From DTHT01 sp037444625 (GTDB lineage: Bacteria > Acidobacteriota > Terriglobia > Bryobacterales > Bryobacteraceae), in the NCBI GenBank assembly GCA_037444625.1, contig JBBIMA010000011.1, positions 17,829-81,828 on the forward strand: a DNA stretch of 64,000 nt, given 5' to 3'. How positions within the stretch are numbered: the stretch's first letter is position 1; every line of letters starts with the position of its first letter. Below, piece by piece: positions 14,864-23,499 of the stretch. The translations under genes and the position numbers were made by a program. The notes beneath the pieces are model-generated. The model searched no databases. It was not told where the DNA came from and was given only the letters and a program-made list of their open reading frames with translations.

Positions 14864-15683
14864 CGTCCTGCGCGAAGCGCCGGATGAAGCCTTCCACGTA
14901 CTCCCCGGGTTCCGGGGCCCCATCTTGGATCAGCGGGGTGAGGTCCATGGCAAAGCTGATCAACTGGGCCACGTCCACGGCGTGGCTTTCGTGGTAGGTG
15001 GCGTGGGCCCGGCGGCGCCCCATCGTGGCCAGGTCGTAGCGCTTGCCGCCGGCGATCTGGGAATCGAAGATGCCCACCAGAGCCAGGGCGATGTTCTCGT
15101 GGGCATCGAGCCGGAAAGCGATCTTGTCCTGGTCCGCCATCCAGTCCAGATCCCGCCAGACCTCGCAGCCGTAGAGACGGCGGGGGCGGAGCGAGGCGGG
15201 CAACTCGCGCAAGGCGGCGATGGTGCGCAGGGCCACAGCCACGTGGGTGTCGTGCTTGTCGGCCAGGTTGTGGGTGTAGATGACCTCGGGGCGCGCCGCG
15301 GCGATGAGGGCCTTCAGGTCCTCCTTGGGCGCGGCGTCGGCGGCATTCTTCACGGCGGAGCTGGGATGGTTGAGCAGGACCGCCGCGGCGTATTCGCCGA
15401 CCATGGCGGCCTTCTTCTGCTCCCGGCGGCGGACCGCCTGCATTTGCTGGTCGGTGTAAGCCGCGTAGAGGCCGTCGCGCGGGCTGCCGGCTCCGTCGGT
15501 GACGATAACCGCGGTGAACCAGCGCTCCTGGCTGCCGAAGCCGGCCAGGATGCCGTCCAGCGCCATGATTTCCGTGTCGTCGGGATGGGCGGACACGGCC
15601 ATGTGGGTGGTGCGGGCCAGGGCGCGCTCCTCCGGCTCGCCGTCGGGAACCCAGATCTCGGCCTGGGGATGAGAGAGCTTCAT
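14835..15683 (-). CDS. PIG-L/LmbE family deacetylase
   Basis: This 282-residue zinc-dependent N-acetylglucosaminyl-type deacetylase has the metal motif HPDDTE (33-38) and the later THNLADKHDTHVAVA segment that carries the third ligand. The fold and length fit the PIG-L superfamily, whose members deacetylate GlcNAc derivatives in cofactor, antibiotic or glycan pathways. Its ATG overlaps the stop of the upstream ROK gene (15680-15683), indicating translational coupling. The pair suggests an N-acetyl-amino-sugar route in which phosphorylation and deacetylation are linked, which is inference. No signal peptide is seen, so it acts in the cytoplasm. Confidence 0.88.
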   Translation of the reverse strand: MKLSHPQAEIWVPDGEPEERALARTTHMAVSAHPDDTEIMALDGILAGFGSQERWFTAVIVTDGAGSPRDGLYAAYTDQQMQAVRRREQKKAAMVGEYAAAVLLNHPSSAVKNAADAAPKEDLKALIAAARPEVIYTHNLADKHDTHVAVALRTIAALRELPASLRPRRLYGCEVWRDLDWMADQDKIAFRLDAHENIALALVGIFDSQIAGGKRYDLATMGRRRAHATYHESHAVDVAQLISFAMDLTPLIQDGAPEPGEYVEGFIRRFAQDVSDRLKRLW

Positions 15684-17101
15684 GGGGCTTGCGCTCCTCC
15701 TTTGGGAATCACCGGCAGGCTGGCGGCGGCGATGGCCTGGCCGACCCGCCGGTTGGTTTCGTCCGGCAGGGCCAGGCGCAGCCGTTCGGCCAGCTCGGGG
15801 AACTCACGTTCGAGCACCCGGCGGGCCTGCTCTAACATCAGCTCGCCTCCCGGGCCGCTGGTCACACGGCCCAGCACCAGCACGTGCTTGAGCTCGTAGA
15901 AATCCGCGTAGTGCGCCAGGGCGTACCCCAGATAGACGCCGAGGGTTTGATAGACCTGCTCAGCCACGCGGTCTCCCCGGCGCATCTTCTCCTGGAGGGC
16001 CACGAGCTTTTCGGGCAGGCCCAGCCCCGGCTCGAAGCTCATGCCCGCGCCTTCCGCCAGGCGGATGGCGCCCACTTGCGAAAAGTACTGCACGCCGCAG
16101 CCCACCTCGCCCGACCACTCGTCGGCCGGTGCGCCCGGGCGGTAGTCCACCGGCGCGAAGGCCAGCTCGTTCAACCAGCCCGTGATGTTGCCCCGCGCGT
16201 TGACGTAGCCGGCCGCCTGGCTGGACCCCATCGCGATGCCCAGCACCGGGTTGTCGCCGATCGCCATCGAACCGGCCAGAGCGGTCACCTCGCCGTCGTT
16301 GACCACTTCCAGAGGCACGCCCAACTCCCGGCCGATGCGCAGGAACATGGGCGCGATCTTCTCGGCGAACTGCTCGGGCGGCACGGCGCGAAACAGCGAG
16401 GCCACCCGGGCTCGATTGTGGATGTAGATGCCCGCGGCGCTGCCGCCCACCGCATCCAGCCGCGGCAGATGGCGGGCGGCGCTGCGGATGCAGGCCATCA
16501 CGCCCTGGTAGTGATAGTCCGGGTCGGAGGCGTGGCGCGGGTCCCAGGGGACCTCTTCGCTATAGAGCACCTCGCCCTCCAGCACCGCGCTGGCTTTGCG
16601 ATCGCTGGCGCCCAGATCGAAGCCCACCCGGCAGCCGTCCAGATGCCGGCCCAGCGGGATGCTGAACTCGCGCGCCTCGGGGACCGCCTCCGGAGCCACG
16701 GCCGCCACTTCGAAGGGCCGCTCGTAAACGCCGCTCATGAATTCGGCGTCGAAGGCGCGCGCGCCGCCCGGGGCGTAGACCTGTTCGAGATGGCGGCCGA
16801 TTTCGGCCGGCCCGCCCACGTAGACCTTGCAGCCGCCGCGTTGCCAGAGCAGGAACTTCACGATCCGCTCGACGTAAAACAGCGTAGCCGGCAGGGCGCC
16901 GGCCGCCGGCGGAATCACCACCGTCGAATAACGCGAGATCGCCCCGTCGGCCCGCTCCAAGGCGAGCTCCAGCGGCGCGGCGCCGGCGGCGGCGGCCAAT
17001 TCGCGGTAGCGGCGGTTGAACAGGGAGGCCGGCAGAAAGGCTTCATCCAGCGGGGCGATCACCGCCGGGCGTATCTCCAGTTCGGGCGGAATGCTGCTCA
17101 T
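15680..17101 (-). CDS. ROK-family protein (putative sugar kinase)
   Basis: The 473-residue protein has an N-terminal segment of about 150 residues that I do not recognise, followed by a ROK/actin-fold ATPase region: VGFDLGASDRKASAVLEGE (about 159-177), a central VVNDGEVTALAG motif, GIAMGSSQAAGYV and GLGLPEKLVAL. The DGE-type segment at the expected catalytic Asp position supports kinase activity, but the usual ROK zinc motif (CxCGxxGC) is not visible. It is longer than standard ROK kinases (about 300-320), so the N-domain may bind substrate or partner. It is coupled by an ATGA overlap to the PIG-L deacetylase. Confidence 0.75.
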   Translation of the reverse strand: MSSIPPELEIRPAVIAPLDEAFLPASLFNRRYRELAAAAGAAPLELALERADGAISRYSTVVIPPAAGALPATLFYVERIVKFLLWQRGGCKVYVGGPAEIGRHLEQVYAPGGARAFDAEFMSGVYERPFEVAAVAPEAVPEAREFSIPLGRHLDGCRVGFDLGASDRKASAVLEGEVLYSEEVPWDPRHASDPDYHYQGVMACIRSAARHLPRLDAVGGSAAGIYIHNRARVASLFRAVPPEQFAEKIAPMFLRIGRELGVPLEVVNDGEVTALAGSMAIGDNPVLGIAMGSSQAAGYVNARGNITGWLNELAFAPVDYRPGAPADEWSGEVGCGVQYFSQVGAIRLAEGAGMSFEPGLGLPEKLVALQEKMRRGDRVAEQVYQTLGVYLGYALAHYADFYELKHVLVLGRVTSGPGGELMLEQARRVLEREFPELAERLRLALPDETNRRVGQAIAAASLPVIPKGGAQAP

Positions 17102-17208
17102 CGCTCACCTTCGTCGGCTCCCGTCCCCCTGAAGTTTCGATTATCCGGGATGGCCCGGGCGGGGCGCAAGCGGGCGGCGCGGCCCTCCGGGGATAATGGC
17201 GAAGAAAA

Positions 17209-18699
17209 ATGCGCAGCGTCTTTCTCTGTTACTCGCCGGCCGATGAGGCGCTGGTCGAGGAGCTGGCCGAATTCCTGCGCCGCGGCGCCCGCTTGGAGAT
17301 CTTCCAGGCCGAGGGCGCGCTGGAGCAGGGCACGGATCTGCTGGCCAAGGCGCGGGCGGGCCTGATGGCCGACGTCGAGCTGATCGTGCTCTCGCCCGAT
17401 TCGGCGCCGGCGCGCTGGAGACGCGAGGAGTGGATTCCCGTCTTGTGGGAGGAGCCGGAGCAGGCCGGGGTAGCGGTCGGGATCCTGCTGGCCCGGGATT
17501 GCCACCTGCCGGAGCTGCTCCGCCGCAGGAATTTCTTCGATCTGAGGGCCGGCCGGCGGGCGGGCTTCCGCGCGGTGAAGGACTGGCTGCTCGGGCTGGA
17601 TGCGCCGGTCCCCAAGCCGGCTTTCGCGCGGCCCCGGCGCTTCGCCGGACGGGAGGCGGAACTGGAGTGGCTCCGCCGGCGGCTGGGGGATGAGCCGGGC
17701 TGCCTCGTGCTGAAGGGGTGCGCCTCGGCCGGCGGCAAGACCGCCCTGGCGCTGGCCTTTGTCTCCGAGGCCGCGGCAGATTTCCAGGCGGTGTGCTGGC
17801 TGGATTGCGGCGGCCGGAGCCTGGCCGGGGCGGCGGGGGATCTGGCGGCGCAACTCGGCCTGCGCCTGGAGGGGCCGGTCGAAGAGAACGGTGCGAGGCT
17901 GCGTCGCTTCTGCGCGGAGCGCAGGATCCTGGCGGTGCTGGATGACGTCGAGCGGGAATCGCACTTGCAGTTGGTGGCTGGGGGGTGGTCTTCCGCGCTG
18001 ATCACCACCCGCCGCGGGGACCTGACGGCGCCGGGCGCGGCGGAGCTGGAGCCGGCGGAGGGTTTTCCGGCGCCGCATCTGGACGGGCTGGGCGCGATGG
18101 AGCGGCGCCTGCTGGCGGCGATGGCGGTCTGCGCGCCGGGCTGCACGCTGGAGTTTGCGGCCGCTGTGGCCGGGCTGGCGGAAGCGGAGGCTCGCCGGGC
18201 GGCGGATGCCTTGCTGGAATGCGGCGCGGTCCTGCTGGTGGAGGAGGACCCCGCCTGCTTCACTATGGCTGCGGCGATGCGAGAGGCGGCGCGAGATCCC
18301 GAAGCCGCGCGCCGGCAGGCCGAGCAGGCGAGCCGCAGCCCGGCGGCCGCGCTGGGCCAGGTGGAACGGGCGCTGGAGTGGGCGCTGGGTGATTCGGGAG
18401 AGGAATCCTGGCGCCTGGCCTGCGCCCTCGCCCGTCAGGGTTTCCGTCGGGCTCGCTCCGCCGGGCGGACGGCCGAGGCCTATGGGTTCCTGCGCGCGGT
18501 CTACGATGCCGCCCGAAGCCGCGGGGATGCCCAGGCCGCCGGCGAGTTCGCTCACGAGTTGCACTGGATTGCCCAGGAGTGGGGGTGGGAGGCGGAGGCC
18601 CGCAGCTACTTCTGGCAGGCTCGCAGCACGTCGGGGGATCAATTGGTGTTGCCGCTGTGGAGCCGGGACCACGACGCCGCCTCTGGTATACTGGATTAA
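17209..18699 (+). CDS. TIR-NB-ARC STAND protein, candidate defence or signalling NLR-like protein
   Basis: The 496-residue protein has three parts. Residues 1-125 are a TIR domain (SVFLCYSPADEALVEEL; SPDSAPARWRREEW with Glu73/Glu74 at the expected NADase glutamate; LLRRRNFFDLRAG). Residues 142-290 are an NB-ARC-type ATPase: FAGREAELEWL preamble, a P-loop CASAGGKT (171-178, with Cys replacing the first Gly), Walker B LAVLDDVE (241-248) and the sensor SSALITTR (261-268). Residues 291-360 look like a winged helix, then a short helical tail (about 365-475) with no clear repeats. Known family roles are NAD cleavage on ligand sensing and antiphage immunity; that role here is inference. GATAAT lies 12 bases before the ATG. 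Composition resembles its neighbours. Confidence 0.82.
   Translation: MRSVFLCYSPADEALVEELAEFLRRGARLEIFQAEGALEQGTDLLAKARAGLMADVELIVLSPDSAPARWRREEWIPVLWEEPEQAGVAVGILLARDCHLPELLRRRNFFDLRAGRRAGFRAVKDWLLGLDAPVPKPAFARPRRFAGREAELEWLRRRLGDEPGCLVLKGCASAGGKTALALAFVSEAAADFQAVCWLDCGGRSLAGAAGDLAAQLGLRLEGPVEENGARLRRFCAERRILAVLDDVERESHLQLVAGGWSSALITTRRGDLTAPGAAELEPAEGFPAPHLDGLGAMERRLLAAMAVCAPGCTLEFAAAVAGLAEAEARRAADALLECGAVLLVEEDPACFTMAAAMREAARDPEAARRQAEQASRSPAAALGQVERALEWALGDSGEESWRLACALARQGFRRARSAGRTAEAYGFLRAVYDAARSRGDAQAAGEFAHELHWIAQEWGWEAEARSYFWQARSTSGDQLVLPLWSRDHDAASGILD
18685..18692 (+). promoter_or_regulatory. Extended -10 promoter for the S41-like gene
   Basis: TG, one base, then TATACT (18687-18692) inside the 3' end of the TIR gene predicts initiation near 18699 and a roughly 15-base leader to the GTG at 18714. 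No good -35 is visible, as is usual for extended -10 promoters. Confidence 0.4.
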
Positions 18700-18713
18700 G
18701 CGAGCGCCGTCCC

Positions 18714-19994
18714 GTGATACACAGCCGCTGGAAAGGCCTGATCCTGGGCTTCTCGATCTGCCTGGCCGCCCTGCTGCTGGTGGGTGCGGTCCTGGACAAG
18801 CCCGCCTCCGACGTTCCTTATAAGCACCTGGCGGTGTTCACCGAGGTGCTGCACCGCATCAAGAGCGATTACGTCGAGGAACCGGACCTGAAGAGCGTGA
18901 CGCTGGGGGCCATCAACGGCTTGCTGCAAGCCATTGATCCCTTCGCCAGCTACCTGAACGCCGAGCAATACAAGGAATACGTCAAGCAAAAGGACGCGCT
19001 GAAGGGCGACGTAGGGTTGGTGCTTTCCTGGAAGTTCGGCTATCTGGGGGTGGTCGGCGTGGTGCCGGGCTCGCCGGCGGCGCGCGCCGGGCTGGTGACG
19101 GGCGACATGCTGGAAACCATCCGAGGCATCGCCACCCGCGACATGCCTCTGGCTTACGCCGAGCTGCTGTTGCGGGGCAAGCCGGGAACCCCCGTGGAGA
19201 TTTCGGTGCTTTCCCTGCGCCAGCAGGAGCCGCGCCGGATCACGCTGACGCGGGCGCTGATCGAAGTGCCTCCGCTCGCCTTCAAGCTGCTGGCCGACCA
19301 GGTGGGTTACCTTCAGGTGACCACGCTGATGCCGGGCAAAGCGGCCGAGGCGGCCGCCGCGCTGCGAGATCTGGACAAGCAGGGGGCAACCCGGCTGGTG
19401 CTGGACCTGCGCAACTGCGCCACGGGCGCGCCGGAGGAAGGCATCGCTCTGGCCAACCTGTTCCTGGAGAAAGGGCTGATCAGCTACCTGGAAGGGCAGC
19501 GGGTGAGCCGCCAGGAGTTCAAGGCCGACCCGGCCAAGGTCCTCTGGCGCAAGCCGCTGGTGGTGATCACTAACCGCGGGACGGCGGGCGGGGCGGAAGT
19601 GGCCGCTGCGGCCCTGCTCGATCACAAGCGGGCCGAAGTAGTGGGCGAGCCCACCTATGGAAACGCGGCCGTCCGCAAGCCCGTCAATCTGGAGGATGGA
19701 GGGGCCATCATCCTGGCGGTGGCCAAATACTATTCGCCGTCCGGCAAGGCCATCCAGGACGCCCGCGTCACCCCCTCCGTGCAGATGATCGAGTCCGAGC
19801 CGGTTCCGGAGAGCGAGGAGGAGGAGCCCGGCCCGCCGCAGCCCGAGCCGGCGCCGCGGCCGGAGGATGACCGGCTGCTCCAGAAGGCCATCGAGGTGCT
19901 CACCAAAGGCAAGCCGGCCGCCCCGGCGGTGGCCTGGCGCGGGGAGGCCGTAGTTTCCCCTCCGCCCGCTCAACCTACTGCGGCCGCGCCCTGA
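18714..19994 (+). CDS. S41/CtpA-like PDZ protease homologue, catalytic Ser and Lys missing
   Basis: The 426-residue protein, from the GTG at 18714, has a membrane anchor or signal (about 8-28), an N-terminal helical domain, a PDZ domain (about 97-180, GVVPGSPAARAGLVTGDML) and an S41 core. In the core, the nucleophile box that reads (G)[ST]ASASE in active CtpA/CtpB is GTAGGAE (289-295), with Gly292 at the Ser position. The Lys 25 residues later is Asn317 (PTYGNAAV). Both dyad residues thus appear lost while the fold is conserved. A Pro/Glu-rich tail follows (about 358-385). It is probably a periplasmic scaffold, or an enzyme with a rearranged site. Confidence 0.8.
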   Translation: MIHSRWKGLILGFSICLAALLLVGAVLDKPASDVPYKHLAVFTEVLHRIKSDYVEEPDLKSVTLGAINGLLQAIDPFASYLNAEQYKEYVKQKDALKGDVGLVLSWKFGYLGVVGVVPGSPAARAGLVTGDMLETIRGIATRDMPLAYAELLLRGKPGTPVEISVLSLRQQEPRRITLTRALIEVPPLAFKLLADQVGYLQVTTLMPGKAAEAAAALRDLDKQGATRLVLDLRNCATGAPEEGIALANLFLEKGLISYLEGQRVSRQEFKADPAKVLWRKPLVVITNRGTAGGAEVAAAALLDHKRAEVVGEPTYGNAAVRKPVNLEDGGAIILAVAKYYSPSGKAIQDARVTPSVQMIESEPVPESEEEEPGPPQPEPAPRPEDDRLLQKAIEVLTKGKPAAPAVAWRGEAVVSPPPAQPTAAAP

Positions 19995-20044
19995 ACGGGC
20001 GCGGCGAGCTCCGGCCTGCCGGCCAAAGGAGGTTTGTTTCGACC

Positions 20045-20332
20045 GTGCCTCTTTACGAGTACAAATGCCAGGCTTGCGGAGAAGTCTTCGAGGTCATGCA
20101 GAAATTCGCCGATGAGCCGTTGACCGTGCACGAAGGTTGCGGCGGCTCGCTGGAACGGCTGGTGTCGCCTCCGGCCTTCCAGTTCAAAGGCAGCGGTTGG
20201 TACATCACCGATTACGCCCGCAAGGGCGACGGCAAAGGCGATTCCAAGCCTGCCAAAGAGACCGGCGGGGACGCCAAGAGCGCGGCCGGGGAATCTTCCT
20301 CCGCCAAGCCCGCTGCCTCCGCCGACAAGTGA
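20045..20332 (+). CDS. FmdB-family zinc-ribbon protein
   Basis: The 95-residue protein from the GTG at 20045 begins MPLYEYKCQACGEVFEV, the FmdB signature, with CxxC at 8-11 and a second partial pair near GCGGSLERLVSPPAFQFKGSGWY. The last 35 residues are Lys/Ser/Ala/Gly-rich and disordered. AAAGGAGG lies about 12 bases before the start. The role of FmdB proteins is unsettled; the name comes from a regulator of formamidase. It stops two bases short of the convergent PAP2 gene. Confidence 0.9.
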   Translation: MPLYEYKCQACGEVFEVMQKFADEPLTVHEGCGGSLERLVSPPAFQFKGSGWYITDYARKGDGKGDSKPAKETGGDAKSAAGESSSAKPAASADK

Positions 20333-20334
20333 CC

Positions 20335-21264
20335 TCAGCCGCGCGCCGGCGAGCGGCGGCGTTCCAGCCACACCGCCGCGCCCAGCGCGGCCAAAGCGGC
20401 CCCCAAGCCCGCCAGCGCATCCGCCAGGTAGTGATATCGCCCGTAGACCACGGCCGTGGCGATCAGCACCGCCAGCACCGCCAGAAACCTGCCTACCCAG
20501 GGACGCTCGCCCAGCAGCCGCAGCATGCCGAAGGCGGCCGCGAACCCGCCCGCCACGTGCGCGCTGGGGAAGACGCTGGTGTGGATGCCGTAGCCTCCCA
20601 GCAAGCGCCAGTTCCAGCGGCGAAACGGGGTCTCCACGGTGGGGAAAAGGTCGCCCGGGAAGACCGTGCGGGGCGGCTCGGAAGGAAAGTAGGGAAACAG
20701 CGCGTAACAGGCCAGAATCGCCAGCAGGAACTGGGTGAGGAAGCGATCGGCGCGCTCCCGGCGCCGGTAGAGGTAAAGCATCGCCAGGGAAAACAGCGGC
20801 GTCGTGTACACCAACAGGTAGGAAAGCTCGAGCGCGGCCGGCAGCAACGGCCCCAGCCGCTCGATGGCCGCCCGCAGGCCCCAGTCGTTCAGCAGCGTTC
20901 GGTCCCAGACGACCCACGCGCGCTCGAGCTGGTGGCTGTGATGCGGCGGGGCGAACCAGCCCATCTGGCGATAGGCCAGCAGCATCAGGGGCGCCGGGTA
21001 CCAATCGCGCAGCACGCTGAAAAGCAGGTTGCCCCGCAAGGACTCCCCCCAGGCCAGCACCAGGAAGCCCGCCATCACGGCGAGATTGAGTGCGCCTGTG
21101 AACAGCGGAATCGGCGGCCGCACAGGCAGAATCTGGGCCAGGATCGCCGTGTAGGCAAAGTAGGCGATCAGGATTCGTTCCGAGCGGCGGAGTTGCGCGA
21201 CCAGCCTCCGGCCGAGCTCGAGCGACGCGGGATGCGGCAGTTGCCCAGGCCAGGCCAAGCTCAC
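20335..21264 (-). CDS. PAP2-superfamily membrane phosphatase
   Basis: The 309-residue integral membrane protein has about seven hydrophobic segments. The C-terminal half has the acid-phosphatase motifs: FPSAHVAGGF (conserved Ser-x-His box) and VYGRYHYLADALAG (Arg/His box), both near the membrane surface. The N-terminal motif with KxxxxxxRP is replaced by a looser form, as in the inositolphosphotransferase-like PAP2 subgroup. The likely role is dephosphorylation or exchange on a lipid phosphate (undecaprenyl or phosphatidyl type). The start is a GTG (21264) without a clear ribosome site. It is divergent from the DUF2007 gene by 82 bases. Confidence 0.85.
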   Translation of the reverse strand: MSLAWPGQLPHPASLELGRRLVAQLRRSERILIAYFAYTAILAQILPVRPPIPLFTGALNLAVMAGFLVLAWGESLRGNLLFSVLRDWYPAPLMLLAYRQMGWFAPPHHSHQLERAWVVWDRTLLNDWGLRAAIERLGPLLPAALELSYLLVYTTPLFSLAMLYLYRRRERADRFLTQFLLAILACYALFPYFPSEPPRTVFPGDLFPTVETPFRRWNWRLLGGYGIHTSVFPSAHVAGGFAAAFGMLRLLGERPWVGRFLAVLAVLIATAVVYGRYHYLADALAGLGAALAALGAAVWLERRRSPARG

Positions 21265-21346
21265 AGGGTACTACAGGAGGGAGCCCCCGAATCCCTCCGC
21301 GCGCGGCTCCGCCCGGCGCCCTGCCCCGGGGCGCTAAGCTAGGGGC

Positions 21347-21838
21347 ATGGATCTGGTCACGGTGTTCCGCTCGGCGGACCCGAACGCCGAGGAACAGGCG
21401 GCCGAGGTGCGGGACCTGCTGCTCGAGGCCGGCCTGGAGGCTCGCCTGTTCAGCCGCCGCGAGCCCGGTGTGGCCGCCGGGACCTGCGAAGTCCGCGTGC
21501 CTGCCGCCCAGGCCGAACGCGCCGAGGAAATCATCGCCGCCCAGAGCGAGCTGATCGAGCGGCCCCTGGACGCCTCGCACGAGCTGGATATGGTCACCGT
21601 CTTCAACTCGGACGCCCACAACGCCGAGATGCTGGCGGCCGCGATCCAGAGCCTGCTGGAAGCCAACGGCATTCCCTCGCTCATCGTCAGTCCCGGACCG
21701 ATTCCCAGCCTCCCGTTCCAAGTGCGCGTGCCGCGCTCCCGCCTGGAGGAAGCGCAACGGGCCATCGCCGCCGCCGAGGAGGCCGGCCCGGCCGCCGCCG
21801 AAGAGGGTGCCGGCCTCAGTCCGGATCAGATCCCCTGA
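21347..21838 (+). CDS. Tandem DUF2007-type putative signal-transducing protein
   Basis: The 163-residue protein contains two copies of a ferredoxin-like module: residues 1-68 (MDLVTVFRSADPNAEEQAAEVRDLL) and 81-148 (DMVTVFNSDAHNAEMLAAAIQSLL). Each has the DUF2007 pattern VTVF, a helix, then a beta-rich VRVP element. The repeat suggests internal duplication. The tail is Ala/Glu-rich. DUF2007 proteins are described only as putative signal transducers. The interval 21839-22006 downstream holds TACAAT (21947-21952), a possible -10 for the next gene. Confidence 0.85.
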   Translation: MDLVTVFRSADPNAEEQAAEVRDLLLEAGLEARLFSRREPGVAAGTCEVRVPAAQAERAEEIIAAQSELIERPLDASHELDMVTVFNSDAHNAEMLAAAIQSLLEANGIPSLIVSPGPIPSLPFQVRVPRSRLEEAQRAIAAAEEAGPAAAEEGAGLSPDQIP

Positions 21839-22006
21839 CAGCCGTCGCCTGGGCGCCGCCGGGCGTCGCGCGCAGGAGATCCGTCAGGGCAGCATACGCC
21901 CCCGGGCCCCCGGCAAGAATCCCGCGCCGCCCGAATCGCGGCGCATTACAATACACCTGAGGAGGCGGCGCGGCCGCCGGCCGCCCGCGCCGTCAGGAGG
22001 GTGCCC

Positions 22007-23434
22007 ATGCCCGCGGCTGTCTCCCACGTCTCTCCTTACGCCGGCGCTTGGTATCCGGACGACCCCTCGGAACTACGCGATCTGCTGGACCGCCTGTTCA
22101 GCGATTCGCGCGAGCGCACGGGGCCCTACCTGGCGCCGGGCGGCATCGGCTTCGTCGTTCCCCACGCCGGGCTGGTTTACTCCGGCGCGGTGGCCGCGGC
22201 CGTCTATCGCCACCTCGAGCGGCAAGCCCCGCAGCGCATCGTATTGCTGGGCTTCTGCCACCGCGGCGCCCCGCCCGGCTTGTGGATCCCTCGCGTGGAC
22301 GCCTTCCGCACGCCCATGGGCGAGATCCTGCTGGACCGCGAGACGGCGGCCGAGCTGGTGGAGCGGCCGGAGTTCGCTTTCCTGCCGGAAGCCAGCCTGT
22401 GCGATCACTCGGTCGAGATTCAGTTCCCCCTGCTCAGCCGGGTGGCCCCCGCCGCCCGCCTGCTGCCGATCTACGTCAGCCATGTGGATCCCGCAGTCCG
22501 GGAGGAGGCCGCCCAGGCGCTGGCCGAGCTGGCCCGGGCCGGCGCGGTCCTGCTGGCCTCGTCCGACTTCACGCACTACGGGAAGTCCTTCCAGTACGAG
22601 CCGTTCCCGGCCGACGCCTGGGTGGCCGACCGCCTGCGCGATCTGGACGAGAGCCTGATGGAGGCCGCCGGCAGCCTGCGCCCGGATCTGTTTCTGGAGA
22701 CGCTGCGCTCCACTTCGGCCACCCTCTGCGGCTATGAGCCCATCAGCCTGTTGCTGGCCACGTTGCGGCGCCTGGAGGGACCCGAGGAGATCTTCCAGGA
22801 GACGCTGGATTATCAAACCTCGGGCGAAATCACGGGTGATTTTCGCCACTCGGTCAGTTACGCCGCGCTGGGCTACTTTCCCTATTCCTCCTTCCGGCTG
22901 GGCGCGCAGGATCAGGCGGTCCTGCTGGAATGCGCGCGCCGCACGCTCCAGCATTACCAGCAGACCGGCGAGCGGCGCCCGGCGCCTCCGCAGGGAGGGA
23001 CCGCCGCCCTGGAGCGCCGGGCGGCCGCCTTCGTCACCCTGCACAAGGACGGCCAGTTGCGCGGCTGCGTGGGGCGCCGCGCCTCCGTCGAGCCGCTGGG
23101 CCGTACGGTCGGCGAGATGACGCTGGCGGCCGCCTTGGACGACTCCCGCTTCGAGCCGGTCTCGCGCTCGGAAACCGGCCTGGAGATCGAGATCTCGGTG
23201 TTGTCGCCCTTCAAGCGCATCGTGGACCGCAGCGCCTTCCGCGTCAACGAGCACGGCGCGGTGTTGCAGGCCGGCGTGCATCATGGCCTGCTGTTGCCCC
23301 AAGTGGCCAGCGAGCGCAACTGGACCGCCGAGCAGTTCTTCGAGGCGCTGGCGCGCAAGGCGGGCGTCGGCCCGCAGGTGTACCGCGACCCGGCTACCCG
23401 CCTGTTCGTCTTCCGGGCGCAGATCATCCATTGA
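22007..23434 (+). CDS. Memo-AMMECR1 fusion protein (AmmeMemoRadiSam B+A)
   Basis: The 475-residue protein joins two conserved but poorly understood families. Residues 1-285 are Memo-like: the metal-site residues of human MEMO1 are matched by His53 (VPHAGLVYSG), His85 (GFCHRG) and Cys241 (LCGYEP), with DHSVEIQFPLL and SSDFTHYG also present. Residues about 300-475 are AMMECR1-like, with the signature LRGCVG. In other bacteria these are separate genes beside a radical SAM gene, but no radical SAM gene is in this window. I chose the ATG at 22007, which has AGGAGGG at ideal distance, over the GTG at 22001. Redox, copper or tyrosine-modifying roles have been proposed for the family and remain open. 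Confidence 0.9.
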   Translation: MPAAVSHVSPYAGAWYPDDPSELRDLLDRLFSDSRERTGPYLAPGGIGFVVPHAGLVYSGAVAAAVYRHLERQAPQRIVLLGFCHRGAPPGLWIPRVDAFRTPMGEILLDRETAAELVERPEFAFLPEASLCDHSVEIQFPLLSRVAPAARLLPIYVSHVDPAVREEAAQALAELARAGAVLLASSDFTHYGKSFQYEPFPADAWVADRLRDLDESLMEAAGSLRPDLFLETLRSTSATLCGYEPISLLLATLRRLEGPEEIFQETLDYQTSGEITGDFRHSVSYAALGYFPYSSFRLGAQDQAVLLECARRTLQHYQQTGERRPAPPQGGTAALERRAAAFVTLHKDGQLRGCVGRRASVEPLGRTVGEMTLAAALDDSRFEPVSRSETGLEIEISVLSPFKRIVDRSAFRVNEHGAVLQAGVHHGLLLPQVASERNWTAEQFFEALARKAGVGPQVYRDPATRLFVFRAQIIH

Positions 23435-23499
23435 AGCGTCGCGTGCCGGGCCCCTCCGGCTGCTCGGATCAGCGGCTCGGGGTGTGATAGAAAGAGGCC

